DNA of 64,000 bases from an uncultured Oscillospiraceae bacterium (GCA_949878425.1 CATLAL010000003.1:62001-126000), one strand, 5' to 3'. Numbered from the stretch's first letter, positions 52,892 to 61,477 are shown. Program-made: numbers and translations. Notes: generated by a model not told the origin, from the sequence alone.

Positions 52892-53616
52892 TGTTGTATA
52901 TCCTCCTTCACAATTGTTCCAATCTTCTCGCCCCGCAGCGCGCGGATGATGTTATAGGGATCCTTCAGGGCGAAGAGCAGCACGGGGATATGGTTGTCCA
53001 TGGCGAGGCTGGTGGCGGTGAAATCCATGACAGCCAGCCGCTTGGCCAGGACCTCCTCATAGGTGATGGCGTCGTATTTTACCGCGCTCGGGTCCCTGTT
53101 GGGGTCCGCGCTGTAGACGCCGTCGATATTCTTGGCCAGCAAAATCACGTCCGCGTTGATCTCCGCCGCCCGCAGCACGGCCGCGGTATCCGTGGAGAAG
53201 TAGGGGTTGCCGGTTCCGCCGCCAAAGAGCACGACCCGGCCCTTCTCCATGTGCCGGAGAGCGGACGCGCGGCTGTAGGGCTCCGTCATGTTCCCCATGG
53301 CCGCGGCAGTCTGCACCCGGGCGGCCGCGCCATTCTGCTCCAGTACGTCCGCTACGGCCAGGCAGTTCATAACCGTGGCCAGCATGCCCATGTGGTCGGC
53401 TCTGGTACGCTCCATTCTGCCGCCGCCGTCCTTGACGCCCCGCCAGAAGTTTCCCGCGCCCACCACGACGCCCACCTGGACGCCCATGGACAAGGCCTCC
53501 CGGAGCACGCCGCAGACCGCGCCGATCATCTGGAAATCCAAACCAAAGTGCTTCTCCCCCGCCAGGGCCTCGCCGCTGATCTTCAGCAGAACTCTCTTAT
53601 ACTTGGGTTCCTCCAT
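52888..53616 (-). CDS. pyrH: UMP kinase
   Basis: 242 residues of the amino-acid-kinase fold. LLKISGEALAGEKHFGLD at the start, GVVVGAGNFWRG, RADHMGMLATVMN, GGGTGNPYFSTDTAA and AKNIDGVYSADP are all UMP kinase hallmarks. It makes UDP from UMP. The ATG at 53616 has GGAGG at 8 nt; a GTG 15 nt upstream is less likely. The usual upstream partners rpsB and tsf are not adjacent; the gene begins a unit with frr after a plausible promoter. Confidence 0.97.
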   Translation of the reverse strand: MEEPKYKRVLLKISGEALAGEKHFGLDFQMIGAVCGVLREALSMGVQVGVVVGAGNFWRGVKDGGGRMERTRADHMGMLATVMNCLAVADVLEQNGAAARVQTAAAMGNMTEPYSRASALRHMEKGRVVLFGGGTGNPYFSTDTAAVLRAAEINADVILLAKNIDGVYSADPNRDPSAVKYDAITYEEVLAKRLAVMDFTATSLAMDNHIPVLLFALKDPYNIIRALRGEKIGTIVKEDIQQ

Positions 53617-53631
53617 AGGCCTCTCCTCCAC

Positions 53632-53938
53632 TCTCTTTTCGTTGGTACGCTTTTCTTATTCTAATATATTTTAGGCGGTTTGAAAAGTGGTATTTTACAA
53701 TTTTTTTCCGGAGCGGCCAAAGGGGCGCTTTCACGGGGCGAAACGGCCGGCACTCCGCCTCCGGCGGCCAAGCTTTAGACACGAAATACATTTTGTCTGT
53801 TGCGGCTTTCCGGAAAACAGGCTATATTAAACGCAAGGAAGGCAGCGTACGAAGAATGGCGCTCCCCCTTCTGGGGAAAACTTTCCTTGGGGCGGCTCCC
53901 GCCGCTGGGAAGAAAGACGGAGGGATGGTAAATTCCTT
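53632..53938. other. Divergent intergenic region pyrH / LPG-synthase-like gene
   Basis: Contains a weak minus-strand promoter for pyrH (TTTTCA, 17 bp, TAGAAT) and the plus-strand promoter at 53800-53828. No other feature is supported. Confidence 0.5.
53800..53828 (+). promoter_or_regulatory. Promoter upstream of the LPG-synthase-TM-like gene
   Basis: -35 TTGCGG (53800-53805), 17-bp spacer, -10 TATATT (53823-53828). It leaves an untranslated leader of about 100 nt with CCTT/AAGG hairpins. Confidence 0.6.
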
Positions 53939-54943
53939 ATGAAAAAGACTGATTGGAAGCGCATTGCCGCGGGCCTGCCGGTCCTTCTGCTGGCTGGCCT
54001 TACGGTCTATCTGGTCTTTCGGAACCACTACCGGGAGATTCTTGCCAGCCTGCGGTCCGTTTCCCCCGCCGGCGCGGCGGTGCTCTTCGCCCTGGCGGCG
54101 CTCTACCAGGCCTTTGAGGCTCTGGTCTGCCGGGAGCTGGTCCGGGCACGGCTGGCGGAGTTCTCCTACCTGGAGGCCCTGGAGGTCACCTTTCTAGGTG
54201 TATTCGGCAATGTGGCCACCTTCGCTGTGGGCTCCATTCCCCTCCAGAGCTGCCGCCTCCATCAGAGCGGCCTTACGGTGGGCCACGGAGTCGGCATTAT
54301 GACTGTGGACTACATTTTTCATAAGCTCACCATTCTGCTCTACGCCGCCGCCATGCTCCTCCTCCAGGGGCGCTGGTTCAGCGCCGCCTGTCCCGGCCTT
54401 TCCGGGTATCTGGCTGCGGGCTGCGCCATATGCGCCCTGGTGAGCGCGGCGCTGGTGCTGGTGTGCACCTGGGAGCGGGTAAAGTCCCTGGCGCTGCGGT
54501 GCATCGGCCTGCTGCCCGAGACGGAGAAGTGGGCGCAGCGGAAGGCCTCCTGGCGGGCCAACGTGGAATCCCTCTACGGGGAGGCCCAGCATGTGCTGAA
54601 AAACCGCTCCTGCTGCGGGAAAGCTCTGGCACTGAACATCTTAAAGTTCCTCTGCCTCTACGCCGCCGTCTTTCTCTCCATCCGCCTGGTGGGAGGCCCC
54701 GCCCTCCCCTTCTGGCGGGTGCAGCTGCTATCCTCCGTCATGGTGCTCATCTCCAGCGCGCTGCCCAACGTGGCCGGCATCGGCCCGGCGGAGTTCTCCT
54801 TCCTCCTGATCTTCTCCCAGTGCATGGACTACGCCCTGGCCTCCTCCGCCCTGCTCCTTTACCGGGCAGCCACCTACTTTTTCCCCTTTGCCGTCAGCGC
54901 CCTTTTCCTGCTCTGGACCAGAAAACGGATGGTCCCGGCGTAA
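53939..54943 (+). CDS. LPG-synthase-TM/YbhN-type flippase-domain membrane protein
   Basis: 334 residues, about 8 membrane segments. The pattern FGNVATFAVGSIPLQSCRLHQSGLTVGHGV and the C-terminal SSALPNVAGIGPAEFSFLL and LLYRAATYFFPFAVS fit the lysylphosphatidylglycerol-synthase transmembrane/UPF0104 family, whose known members flip or transfer lipid-linked groups. There is no synthase domain, so it is not MprF itself. Single plus-strand gene with its own promoter; no close functional neighbours. Confidence 0.82.
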   Translation: MKKTDWKRIAAGLPVLLLAGLTVYLVFRNHYREILASLRSVSPAGAAVLFALAALYQAFEALVCRELVRARLAEFSYLEALEVTFLGVFGNVATFAVGSIPLQSCRLHQSGLTVGHGVGIMTVDYIFHKLTILLYAAAMLLLQGRWFSAACPGLSGYLAAGCAICALVSAALVLVCTWERVKSLALRCIGLLPETEKWAQRKASWRANVESLYGEAQHVLKNRSCCGKALALNILKFLCLYAAVFLSIRLVGGPALPFWRVQLLSSVMVLISSALPNVAGIGPAEFSFLLIFSQCMDYALASSALLLYRAATYFFPFAVSALFLLWTRKRMVPA

Positions 54944-54997
54944 GCCCGTTTTCCCCTTCTATCCTACTACTACAGCAATCATCAGAATACGCAACAT

Positions 54998-55030
54998 CTT
55001 GTAGGGGCGAGCAATGCCCGCCCCTACAAG
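54998..55030. repeat. Palindromic hairpin
   Basis: 12-bp stem CTTGTAGGGGCG/CGCCCCTACAAG around a 9-nt loop, of the TAGGGGCG type often found dispersed in bacterial genomes. It lies between the LPG-like gene and the IS630 relic. Confidence 0.6.
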
Positions 55031-55569
55031 CGATTGGCATCTATTTTGAAGATTGCTATAAACGCAGTTGAGAACGAGTAAAACATCATCAGGATATTGT
55101 TCCGATAATTGCGTCAAAAATAGATTCATACATGCCGTATTGCAGTAAGGCAGGATCAGAAAGCATCCCCCGCCAGTCAGCGGCTCTACCGCTCCATAGG
55201 CATAGCGATACTCCCGGATATGGTGGCAAGGCACACTGGGACGAATCCCTTTTTCACTCCAGCAGTATTTTGGCTTGTTGATCCGCCCAAATCCAGCCTC
55301 ATCCTGAACATTAACCGAACCGTCTTTCCGCTTCGGGGCATTACTTTGCGCCATCCATGTGGGTGCAGCACACAATAAATCTGCCCTCTGCTGACGGGAT
55401 GATCTACGGCACTTTGATATGCTTTCGCAATCTCACTGATCTCTACCAGTTCCCCTTTTTCGGCACGCGCCTTGAACGGTGCGAGAATATCCGCTTCTCT
55501 TTCTACACTCATATTTCGATGATTGCCCCCGTAATGGTTACCAGCGATTGCTTTTAAAAAACTTCTCAA
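55031..55569 (-). pseudogene. Broken IS630-family transposase
   Basis: Two frames of one transposase. The first gives RGQIYCVLHPHGWRKVMPRS (helix-turn-helix end). The second resumes with VQDEAGFGRINKPKYCWSEK, then REYRYAYGAVEPLTGG and YPDDVLLVLN, the DDE-domain part. A segment between them is missing and the frame changes; the 3' end after the second catalytic Asp region is lost. No inverted repeats could be defined. Non-functional remnant. Confidence 0.8.
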
Positions 55570-55622
55570 AGAGCCGCCATTTCAGGTGAAATGGCGGCTC
55601 TTGCGCTCTCTATGGGTATTAG

Positions 55623-56342
55623 CTATATGCGGACCTCCGCCCTCCGGTAGCACAGGGTGCTGAGGGCCACCAGCGCCAGGACCACAGCAGCTCCCACCGC
55701 GGCCCACATGGCGGGGGTAAGCAGGCGGATCACAAATACGATTCCCCGTCCGATCTGGGCGAAGAGGCTGGCGTTGCCCTCCTCCCCCGCCGCGTTGGCG
55801 GAGCTGGTAATCAGCATGGGGGCAAAGCACAGGGGGAACCAGATGGCCAGGAAGCCCTTGGTGCCGAACCGGAGCTGGAGCGCCCCCAGGCAGTAGTCTG
55901 CCACCACCACCAGCACCACCAGCAGCAGAACCCATTGCCACCGGAAAACCCCCATCAGGTCAAATTCACAGGACCAGCCGGGGTACAGCGCGCCGTAGAG
56001 CAGCAGCTCAAGTTTGCTGAGCCCCCAGGCCGCCGCCACGCCGATCAGGCAGTTCATGGCCGTAATCAGGGGATCGGCCAGCATGTAGCCCCGGCGGGTG
56101 TGACCCATGGAGACCGCCATGCGGTAGCGGACCGGCGCCCCCGCGCCCCGGAGCAGGCCGCCGAATATAGTGCCCATCAGGGCCATCGTGGAGCCAATGG
56201 CGGCGTAGTCGTTGTCCTCGTTCAGGGTGGCGTTGATGATAAGAACCATGACGATTCCCATCAGGCACAGCCCGCACTGGAGCGCCAGCATGATGAGCGT
56301 CCCGCTCCGGTTGGCCCGCAGATGTCTCAGAAAGAAGTTCAT
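55623..56342 (-). CDS. ABC-2 type membrane protein (permease subunit B)
   Basis: 239 residues with about six hydrophobic segments; starts MNFFLRHLRANRSGTLIML. The middle has SMGHTRRGYMLADP, the typical cytosolic loop of small ABC-2 permeases from YtrA-type operons. It follows the other permease gene in the same operon after a repeat-filled 93-nt gap. No specific substrate is known; possibly cell-envelope stress or peptide antibiotic export. Confidence 0.78.
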   Translation of the reverse strand: MNFFLRHLRANRSGTLIMLALQCGLCLMGIVMVLIINATLNEDNDYAAIGSTMALMGTIFGGLLRGAGAPVRYRMAVSMGHTRRGYMLADPLITAMNCLIGVAAAWGLSKLELLLYGALYPGWSCEFDLMGVFRWQWVLLLVVLVVVADYCLGALQLRFGTKGFLAIWFPLCFAPMLITSSANAAGEEGNASLFAQIGRGIVFVIRLLTPAMWAAVGAAVVLALVALSTLCYRRAEVRI

Positions 56343-56357
56343 GCTCTCTCCTCCAAA

Positions 56358-56424
56358 GGCGAAACAGCGTTTCGCCGTAAAGTTTCTTTTGATTCTTTTC
56401 TTTTCAAAGAAAAGAATGTATGCC
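56358..56424 (+). repeat. Dispersed AT-rich hairpin repeat
   Basis: GGCGAAAC/GTTTCGCC stem, then TTTCTTTTGATTC, hairpin TTCTTTTC/GAAAAGAA and the end GTATGCC. Located between the two permease genes. Confidence 0.75.
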
Positions 56425-56435
56425 CCAAATGTTCG

Positions 56436-57098
56436 TTACAGCTTTACCTCCTGCCTCCTCAGCAGCAGCCACTGGAAGGCCACGTCCAGGGCCAGGGACA
56501 CTGCCGCCGCCGCGATCAGCTGCCAGGGCAGCGCGGCCAGCACGCCGGCCAGCTCCACGGCGGCCGCCAGGTCCATCCCCTTGGTTATGTTTACGCTGGT
56601 CATGCCCACCATGCCTCCGAAGCCGCCGCAGAGGAGGATAATCACAACCGTGCCCAGCCACTTCCATTTGACAAAGAGGGTGCCAATGATGCTGCCCAAA
56701 GAGGCGGCGATGATCAGCACGCAGAGAATGGTGGGGATGCTGCTCAGGCCGATGGCGGACGCCTCCCCCGGCACCGCCAGCCAGATCAGGGCGCAGAGCG
56801 CCAAAGTTACCGAGATAATCAGCGTCCGGTAGTAGTGGAACCCCAGCAGGACGTTCCGCCGGGTCTCCCCCATGGAGAGGAGCAGGGGCACATACAGGGT
56901 CTGGGAGCCGGTGTTGATCATCAGCATGCCAATGATGGCCGCAACGCAGAGGAGGTAGGGCGCCGTGGCGGCGAGCTGCTGGAGCTGCAAATGGCTGGCC
57001 CCAAAGAGGGTGAGCAGCACGAATACAGCCGTCATCCCCAGGTTCACCTCCATGCCCTCCCAGGTGTACCGGGTCCAGAACCTGATGTTACGCTTCAT
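56436..57098 (-). CDS. ABC-2 type membrane protein (permease subunit A)
   Basis: 220 residues, about six hydrophobic segments. SMGETRRNVLLGFHYYRT is the cytosolic loop equivalent to SMGHTRRGYML in the sister permease, which suggests the two are paralogues forming a heterodimer. The ATG at 57098 overlaps the ATPase stop by 11 nt and has GGAGG six nt upstream. The open frame above it is spurious. Confidence 0.8.
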   Translation of the reverse strand: MKRNIRFWTRYTWEGMEVNLGMTAVFVLLTLFGASHLQLQQLAATAPYLLCVAAIIGMLMINTGSQTLYVPLLLSMGETRRNVLLGFHYYRTLIISVTLALCALIWLAVPGEASAIGLSSIPTILCVLIIAASLGSIIGTLFVKWKWLGTVVIILLCGGFGGMVGMTSVNITKGMDLAAAVELAGVLAALPWQLIAAAAVSLALDVAFQWLLLRRQEVKL

Positions 57099-57969
57099 GG
57101 CGCTCCTCCTCCCCGCACAGGGCCACAAAGGCCCGCTGGAGGCTCACCGGCTGGACCGACACGTCCCGGCTCTCGTCCACCCTCTCCCCCGGCTTCAGGA
57201 ACACGGTGACCCCCTTGCTGCGGCCCACCACCTCCGGGTAGTGGACCTCCAGGCCCCGGACCGCCTCGTCCACCTCCTCGGCCTTGCCGCTGACGTGGCG
57301 GGCGCTGTCCACAAAGGCCTGGGTGTCCGCCTCAATGAGGATCTTCCCCTCGTGGAGGATAATTACCTCCTCCAGCACGTCGGCGGCCTCCTCGATGATG
57401 TGGGTGGAGACCACAAAGGTCCTGCCGGAGGCGGCGTACTCCTCCAAAAGCAGCTTGTAGAACTGCTCCCTGGCCACCACGTCCAGCCCCGCCACCGGCT
57501 CGTCCAGGAAGGTGTAGGGCGCCTTGGAGCACAGGGCCACGATGATGGTGATCATGGACAGCATGCCTTTATTCATCTTCGCGAAGCGTTTTTTCAGGTT
57601 CAGGTTAAAAAGCTTTACCAGCCGCTCCTCCAGAGCCTTGTCCCAGCCCTCGTAGTAGGTGGAGGCGATGCGCAGATACTCCTTGCCCTTCATGGCCGAC
57701 AGGCCGCTCTCCGCGTTGGCGTTCAGCTCCCGGGAGAAGCAGATCCTGCTCAGGCTCCGCCGGTTCTCCCACACCGGCTCCCCGTCCAGCGTCACCGCGC
57801 CCCCGGAGGCCGGGTTCTGGGCGGAGAGGATGGACAGCAGCGTGGTCTTCCCCGCCCCGTTGCGGCCGATGAGGCCGTAAATCTTCCCGGGCTGGAGGTC
57901 CAGGGTGACGCTTTGCAGCACATCCTTGCCGCCGTAGGTCTTGACAATCTTCTCACAGTGCAGGCTCAT
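57088..57969 (-). CDS. ABC transporter ATP-binding protein
   Basis: 293 residues. Walker A GRNGAGKTT at 35-43. The signature region is degenerate (KMNKGMLSMITIIVALCS instead of LSGGQ), as is common in this YtrB-like type, and Walker B is YTFLDEPVAGLD. It is coupled to the two permeases downstream and overlaps the GntR stop by 4 nt. Confidence 0.9.
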   Translation of the reverse strand: MSLHCEKIVKTYGGKDVLQSVTLDLQPGKIYGLIGRNGAGKTTLLSILSAQNPASGGAVTLDGEPVWENRRSLSRICFSRELNANAESGLSAMKGKEYLRIASTYYEGWDKALEERLVKLFNLNLKKRFAKMNKGMLSMITIIVALCSKAPYTFLDEPVAGLDVVAREQFYKLLLEEYAASGRTFVVSTHIIEEAADVLEEVIILHEGKILIEADTQAFVDSARHVSGKAEEVDEAVRGLEVHYPEVVGRSKGVTVFLKPGERVDESRDVSVQPVSLQRAFVALCGEEERHEA

Positions 57970-58331
57970 AGCTCTCTCTCTCCAATCATAGTCAGTAATT
58001 CTTCCCGGGAAATCCCCAGGCTCCTGGCCTCCGCCAGCAGGGGCGCCAGGTGGTTCTCCGCAAAGGAGGCCCGCCGCTTGGCCAGGATCTTCTCCCTGGC
58101 CCCTCTGGAGACGAACATGCCGATGCCTCTGCGCTTGTACAGGATGCCGTCATCCACCAGCAGGCCCACCCCCTTCGCGGCGGTGGCGGGGTTGATGGTG
58201 TAGAGCTTGGCCAGCTCGTTGGTGCTGGGCACCTGCTCCTCCTCCAGGAGAATGCCCCGGAGGATGTCCGTCTCAATCATCTCCCCAATTTGCAGGTAAA
58301 TCGACTTCTGCTCCGTCAGCCGCTCATTCAA
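57966..58331 (-). CDS. GntR-family regulator, YtrA type
   Basis: 121 residues: winged helix (SIYLQIGEMIETDILRGILL, then VPSTNELAKLYTINPATAAKGV) and a short dimerisation tail. That is the YtrA class, which usually represses its own ABC transporter operon. First gene of the four-gene operon, overlapping the ATPase gene by 4 nt. AAGGAGGAAC provides a strong ribosome binding site. Confidence 0.93.
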   Translation of the reverse strand: MNERLTEQKSIYLQIGEMIETDILRGILLEEEQVPSTNELAKLYTINPATAAKGVGLLVDDGILYKRRGIGMFVSRGAREKILAKRRASFAENHLAPLLAEARSLGISREELLTMIGEREL

Positions 58332-58368
58332 ACAAGTTCCTCCTTCCTTGATTCTTCAGTGGTCAAGT

Positions 58369-58418
58369 GGTTAATTGCTTGTGTAATTAACCATACAGCA
58401 AAAGAGGTAATTTGTCAA
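58369..58418 (-). promoter_or_regulatory. Promoter and operator of the GntR-ABC operon
   Basis: Minus strand -35 TTGACA (58418-58413), 17-bp spacer, -10 TATGGT (58395-58390). An 8-bp inverted repeat GGTTAATT/AATTAACC with an 8-nt spacer (58369-58392) overlaps the -10 and the start site, a good GntR operator. Confidence 0.8.
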
Positions 58419-58453
58419 GGGGGTACCGCAAATTTTTTCAGTCCACTTTCCTG

Positions 58454-58482
58454 TTGCCGCCAGAGCCGGAGTGTGGTATGGT
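58454..58482 (+). promoter_or_regulatory. Promoter of the Dph6-like gene
   Basis: -35 TTGCCG (58454-58459), 17-bp spacer, -10 TATGGT (58477-58482) preceded by TGG. Start codon lies 38 nt downstream. Confidence 0.6.
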
Positions 58483-58519
58483 ATGGTTAGGGAAATACAT
58501 AAGAAAACAGGAGGAAGCT

Positions 58520-59164
58520 ATGAAATTTGTCATGTCCTACAGCTGCGGCAAGGACAGCACCCTCGCCCTGCACAAGATGGTGGAGGCAGGCCATGTGCCG
58601 GTCTGCCTGCTGGTGATGGTCAATCAGAAGGAACATCGCTCCTACTTCCACGGGGCAGACCTGGCGCTGCTGAAAAAGTATGAGGCCGCCCTGGGACTGC
58701 CCATGCTGCTGTGCCAGTCGGAGGGGCCGGACTACCACACTGTCTTTGAAAAGGGTCTGGAGGAGGCGAAAAGCCTGGGCGCGGAGGCGGCGGCTTTCGG
58801 TGACATTGATCTGGAGGACCACCGGGAGTGGGGGGAGGAGCGGTGCCGCCGCTCCAGTCTTGCGCCCATGTATCCCCTGTGGCAGCGGGGGCGGGAGAGC
58901 TGCGTGGAGGAGCTGCTCCGTCTGGGGTACCGGTGCGTCATCAAGAGCATCCGCAATACCCTGCTGCCGGAGAGCCTGCTGGGCCGGTATCTGGACGCGG
59001 AGGCCCTCCAGGTGATGGAGCGGGCCGGGATCGACCTGTGCGGGGAGAACGGCGAGTACCACACCCTGGCGGTGGACGGGCCGGTTTTCCAAGCACCCCT
59101 GGAATTCCGGACCGGCGGAATTCTGCGCTTTGGGGAGCACTCTGTTGTTCATACTTTTTCTTGA
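58520..59164 (+). CDS. Dph6-related PP-loop ATPase (diphthine-ammonia ligase family)
   Basis: 214 residues of the ATP-binding N-type PP-loop family. The PP-loop reads SYSCGKDST at 6-14. AFGDIDLEDHREWGEERC and LCGENGEYHTLAVDGPVF are the conserved second and third blocks. In eukaryotes and archaea Dph6 completes diphthamide; bacteria lack diphthamide, so here the substrate is unknown. The ATG follows GGAGG. The last codons and the stop lie inside a copy of the dispersed hairpin repeat, which suggests the 3' end was changed by insertion of the repeat. Confidence 0.87.
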   Translation: MKFVMSYSCGKDSTLALHKMVEAGHVPVCLLVMVNQKEHRSYFHGADLALLKKYEAALGLPMLLCQSEGPDYHTVFEKGLEEAKSLGAEAAAFGDIDLEDHREWGEERCRRSSLAPMYPLWQRGRESCVEELLRLGYRCVIKSIRNTLLPESLLGRYLDAEALQVMERAGIDLCGENGEYHTLAVDGPVFQAPLEFRTGGILRFGEHSVVHTFS

Positions 59165-59215
59165 AAGAAAAAGTATCAAAAAGAACTTTATTCGCAAGGC
59201 ATGCGCCTTGCTTAT
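59150..59215 (-). repeat. Dispersed AT-rich hairpin repeat
   Basis: CATACTTTTTCTTG with the matching arm AAAGAAAAAGTATCAAAAAG and the second stem GCAAGGC/GCCTTGC. Overlaps the stop of the Dph6-like gene and can serve as its terminator. Confidence 0.75.
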
Positions 59216-59360
59216 GCGCATTTTCAACTCAATTACTATTATGTATGGACTCTGCGAATAGAGTAGGAAATCAAGCGGAGCGAAAAAAATCTGCGGCGGA
59301 TGCGGGATGGCCAGGAAAGCGGCGGATAGATTTCATTGCCTCCAGGACAATGCAAATAAG

Positions 59361-59712
59361 AAACCACCAGCGAAGCCGGTGGTTTTACAGGTACGGGCAG
59401 AGCCCCTTGTTCTTCGCGGGTGCGTAGGCGCGCAGATATGGTTTGCCAGCCGCGTATGGCCCGTTATTTGCTGCCCATAAACAAGATCTTAGGCTGGATT
59501 GTCATCTGCTGCGATATGTGTATTCTAATTCAAACTACTCATACAACACCGGACTGCTCTTCCCCTTCAGATATCCCATAAAGCTTGACTGCTATCTTTG
59601 GCGGTATCTCCACCAGCATGCGGATATGGTCTGGACACACCTCCGCTTCTATAATCTGCTGAACCACTGGCCTAGCCAGTGGTTTTCTGGCTAGGCCAGT
59701 GGTTTTCTGGCT
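59361..59712 (-). mobile_element. IS200/IS605-type element remnant
   Basis: On the minus strand 59661-59504 reads EVCPDHIRMLVEIPPK and, after a frameshift, FMGYLKGKSSPVLYE and a stop: the core of TnpA, the Y1 transposase. The rest is lost. The ends are hairpins typical of the family: AAACCACC/GGTGGTTT (59361-59385) and CCACTGG/CCAGTGG (59664-59682). The right end also has an 18-bp direct repeat, GCCAGTGGTTTTCTGGCT, at 59675-59692 and 59695-59712. Not mobile by itself. Confidence 0.7.
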
Positions 59713-59713
59713 G

Positions 59714-59741
59714 CAAAAAAGCGGAGGCCGCAGCCTCCGCT
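59714..59741 (-). terminator. Intrinsic terminator of rpmF
   Basis: 8-bp stem AGCGGAGG/CCTCCGCT with a 6-nt loop, followed in the minus direction by TTTTTTGC. Nine nt after the rpmF stop. Confidence 0.88.
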
Positions 59742-59749
59742 CTAACGCA

Positions 59750-59938
59750 TTACTCCTCCGACGCGGCGCTCTTGACCTGACGGCCGTTATAAGTACCGCA
59801 CTCGGGACACATTCTGTGGGACAGACGCATCGCGCCGCACTTAGGGCAAGCGGTCAGATTGGGGGCAGACAGCTTCCAGACGGAGCTGCGCCGCTTATCG
59901 CGTCTTGCCTTTGAAACTTTACCCTTAGGGACTGCCAT
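59750..59938 (-). CDS. rpmF: 50S ribosomal protein L32
   Basis: 62 residues. MAVPKGKVSKARRDKRRS start and a zinc ribbon with C31, C34, C44 and C47 (CPKCG, CPECG). The ATG follows AGGAGG. Adjacent to the YceD gene, the near-universal pairing in bacteria. Confidence 0.98.
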   Translation of the reverse strand: MAVPKGKVSKARRDKRRSSVWKLSAPNLTACPKCGAMRLSHRMCPECGTYNGRQVKSAASEE

Positions 59939-59959
59939 ACTGACACCTCCTGCATATTG

Positions 59960-60478
59960 TCATTGTGTTTCTTCCTGATCGGTATCCTTCTTCAGAAGCT
60001 GGGCTAACGCCGCCCATCGGGGGTCCGCAGCCTTTTTGCAGGTGCAGCTCCCTTGGTTGAGATTGACGCCGCAGCCGGGGCATATCCCCTTGCAGTCCTC
60101 TGAACAGAGCGTCTTTGTATCCATCTCCAGGATAAATGCCGTACGGGCCAAGTCGCCCAGGTCCACCGTGCCGTCCTCCAGGAGAACAATATCGTCATTC
60201 TCCCCATTCTCCAGCTTCTCCGCCAGCAAATACTCACGGCGGACGCTCTTGGGGTTTTTGAAGGACTTCAGGCAGCGATCACAGACGGACTGGAGGACTG
60301 TTTCTGCCGTGAACTCCAAAAGCAGCATCCCCGCCGCATTCCGCACGCCGCCGGTTACCACCACCGGATTTCGCGCGGGATACAGGCCGCCGAAGTCCAC
60401 ATCGGAAAGATCCAACTGAAATTGGAAATCCATCCGCTCTCCGGGAGCGTTGATGAGCTTTTGTACGTTCAGAAGCAT
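59960..60478 (-). CDS. YceD/DUF177 protein
   Basis: 172 residues. VCDRCLKSF and the CSEDCKGICPGCGVNLN four-Cys module, with a C-terminal ADPRWAALAQLLK tail, are characteristic. It is linked to 23S rRNA and L32 biogenesis. The start at 60478 with GAGGTG before it is preferred; frame continuation upstream lies inside the promoter. Confidence 0.93.
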   Translation of the reverse strand: MLLNVQKLINAPGERMDFQFQLDLSDVDFGGLYPARNPVVVTGGVRNAAGMLLLEFTAETVLQSVCDRCLKSFKNPKSVRREYLLAEKLENGENDDIVLLEDGTVDLGDLARTAFILEMDTKTLCSEDCKGICPGCGVNLNQGSCTCKKAADPRWAALAQLLKKDTDQEETQ

Positions 60479-60506
60479 AGCACACCTCGTAAAAGACACA
60501 GCTGAT

Positions 60507-60535
60507 ATTATAGTAGATTCGGGACAAATTGTCAA
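60507..60535 (-). promoter_or_regulatory. Consensus promoter of the yceD-rpmF unit
   Basis: Minus strand -35 TTGACA (60535-60530), 17-bp spacer, -10 TATAAT (60512-60507). Perfect sigma-A match, as expected for a ribosomal protein operon. Confidence 0.93.
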
Positions 60536-60749
60536 ATACTTTTTTACCTCCCGGGGCATTTTTGTTCTCCAAAAACCGGCCCCCTCCCGCCTCCTCTCAG
60601 GCCGCAGGGGCTGCCGAAAAAACGCGAGACGCCGCGAACGGTCCAGCGTCCCATAAGTCTTAATCCCTTTTTAACAATTTGTTCAAATTCCAGTCATAGC
60701 CAGTTCTTTTTCTTTGGATAATATGATGAAGTCAAAAGGAGGACTCTCT

Positions 60750-61409
60750 ATGAAAACCACGCCCCCTTATCAGCATCAGCTGCACTATCAGATCACCCAA
60801 ACCGATTACAGCGCGCTGCGCACCCGCCTGACCGCCTCCGCGCCCGCGGTCCGCAGCGCCTGCGGCATCCACATGCTCTGCTTCAGCAGCTGTCTCCCCT
60901 CCTGGGACGAGCCCCAGTTTGCCCTGTACTACTATGACAACGACCCTACCTATCTGCTTTTGGAGCGCTGGCTGGACACCAGCCGCACCAGCACCATGGT
61001 GGCGGAGGCCGAGTGCCGCGCTCTGCTCTCCGGCGAGACGGACTGGCTCCTGGAGCGCTGCAACCCTGTCCTGCGCGACTTCCACGACGGGCTCACCCAG
61101 CGGCTGCTGCTGCCCCATGTGATGCTGACCTTCCACCGAGAGGTCTACGCTCTGGATGGTCTGGATCTCTGGGTGGCTCTGGACAGCGATGTGCGCTCCT
61201 CCCTGGAGCACATGGATTTTTTGGATCCGGAGCTCCTGGCCAGGGACACCGCCGGGCAGGAGGGCTCCTGCCGGCTGGAAATCAGCTACAGCGACGCGGT
61301 TGCTATTCCGGACGAGGTGCTCTGCCTTCTGGCCGAAACTGCTCCCCGGCGCAGGCCTCTTTCCGGAACCCGTCCTATCGTCCGCCGGCAGATCGCCGCC
61401 TATACATAA
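60750..61409 (+). CDS. VTC-domain-like protein (weak), function unknown
   Basis: 219 residues. I recognise only a faint likeness to the VTC/polyphosphate-polymerase CYTH fold: HQLHYQITQTDYSALRTRL at the N-terminus, THREV-type FHREVYALDGLDLWVALDSD block and a LEISYSDAVAIPDEV near the end. Several charged barrel residues expected for a polymerase could not be confirmed. The ATG at 60750 follows AAAGGAGGA at 6 nt, and a strong terminator follows, so the gene is real. No informative neighbours. Confidence 0.7.
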   Translation: MKTTPPYQHQLHYQITQTDYSALRTRLTASAPAVRSACGIHMLCFSSCLPSWDEPQFALYYYDNDPTYLLLERWLDTSRTSTMVAEAECRALLSGETDWLLERCNPVLRDFHDGLTQRLLLPHVMLTFHREVYALDGLDLWVALDSDVRSSLEHMDFLDPELLARDTAGQEGSCRLEISYSDAVAIPDEVLCLLAETAPRRRPLSGTRPIVRRQIAAYT

Positions 61410-61438
61410 TCCCCTCCGCTTACCGCCCAGTCAACCAT

Positions 61439-61477
61439 CGGGCGTCCGGCAGATAATCTGCCGGACGCCCGGTTTTT
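61439..61477 (+). terminator. Intrinsic terminator of the VTC-like gene
   Basis: Perfect 15-bp stem CGGGCGTCCGGCAGA/TCTGCCGGACGCCCG with a 3-nt loop, then GTTTTTC. Very strong. Confidence 0.95.

Noticed and set aside
59443-59694. Plus-strand small protein between the Dph6-like gene and rpmF
   Set aside because: The minus strand of the same DNA shows TnpA-like motifs, so this frame is the shadow of an IS200/IS605 relic.
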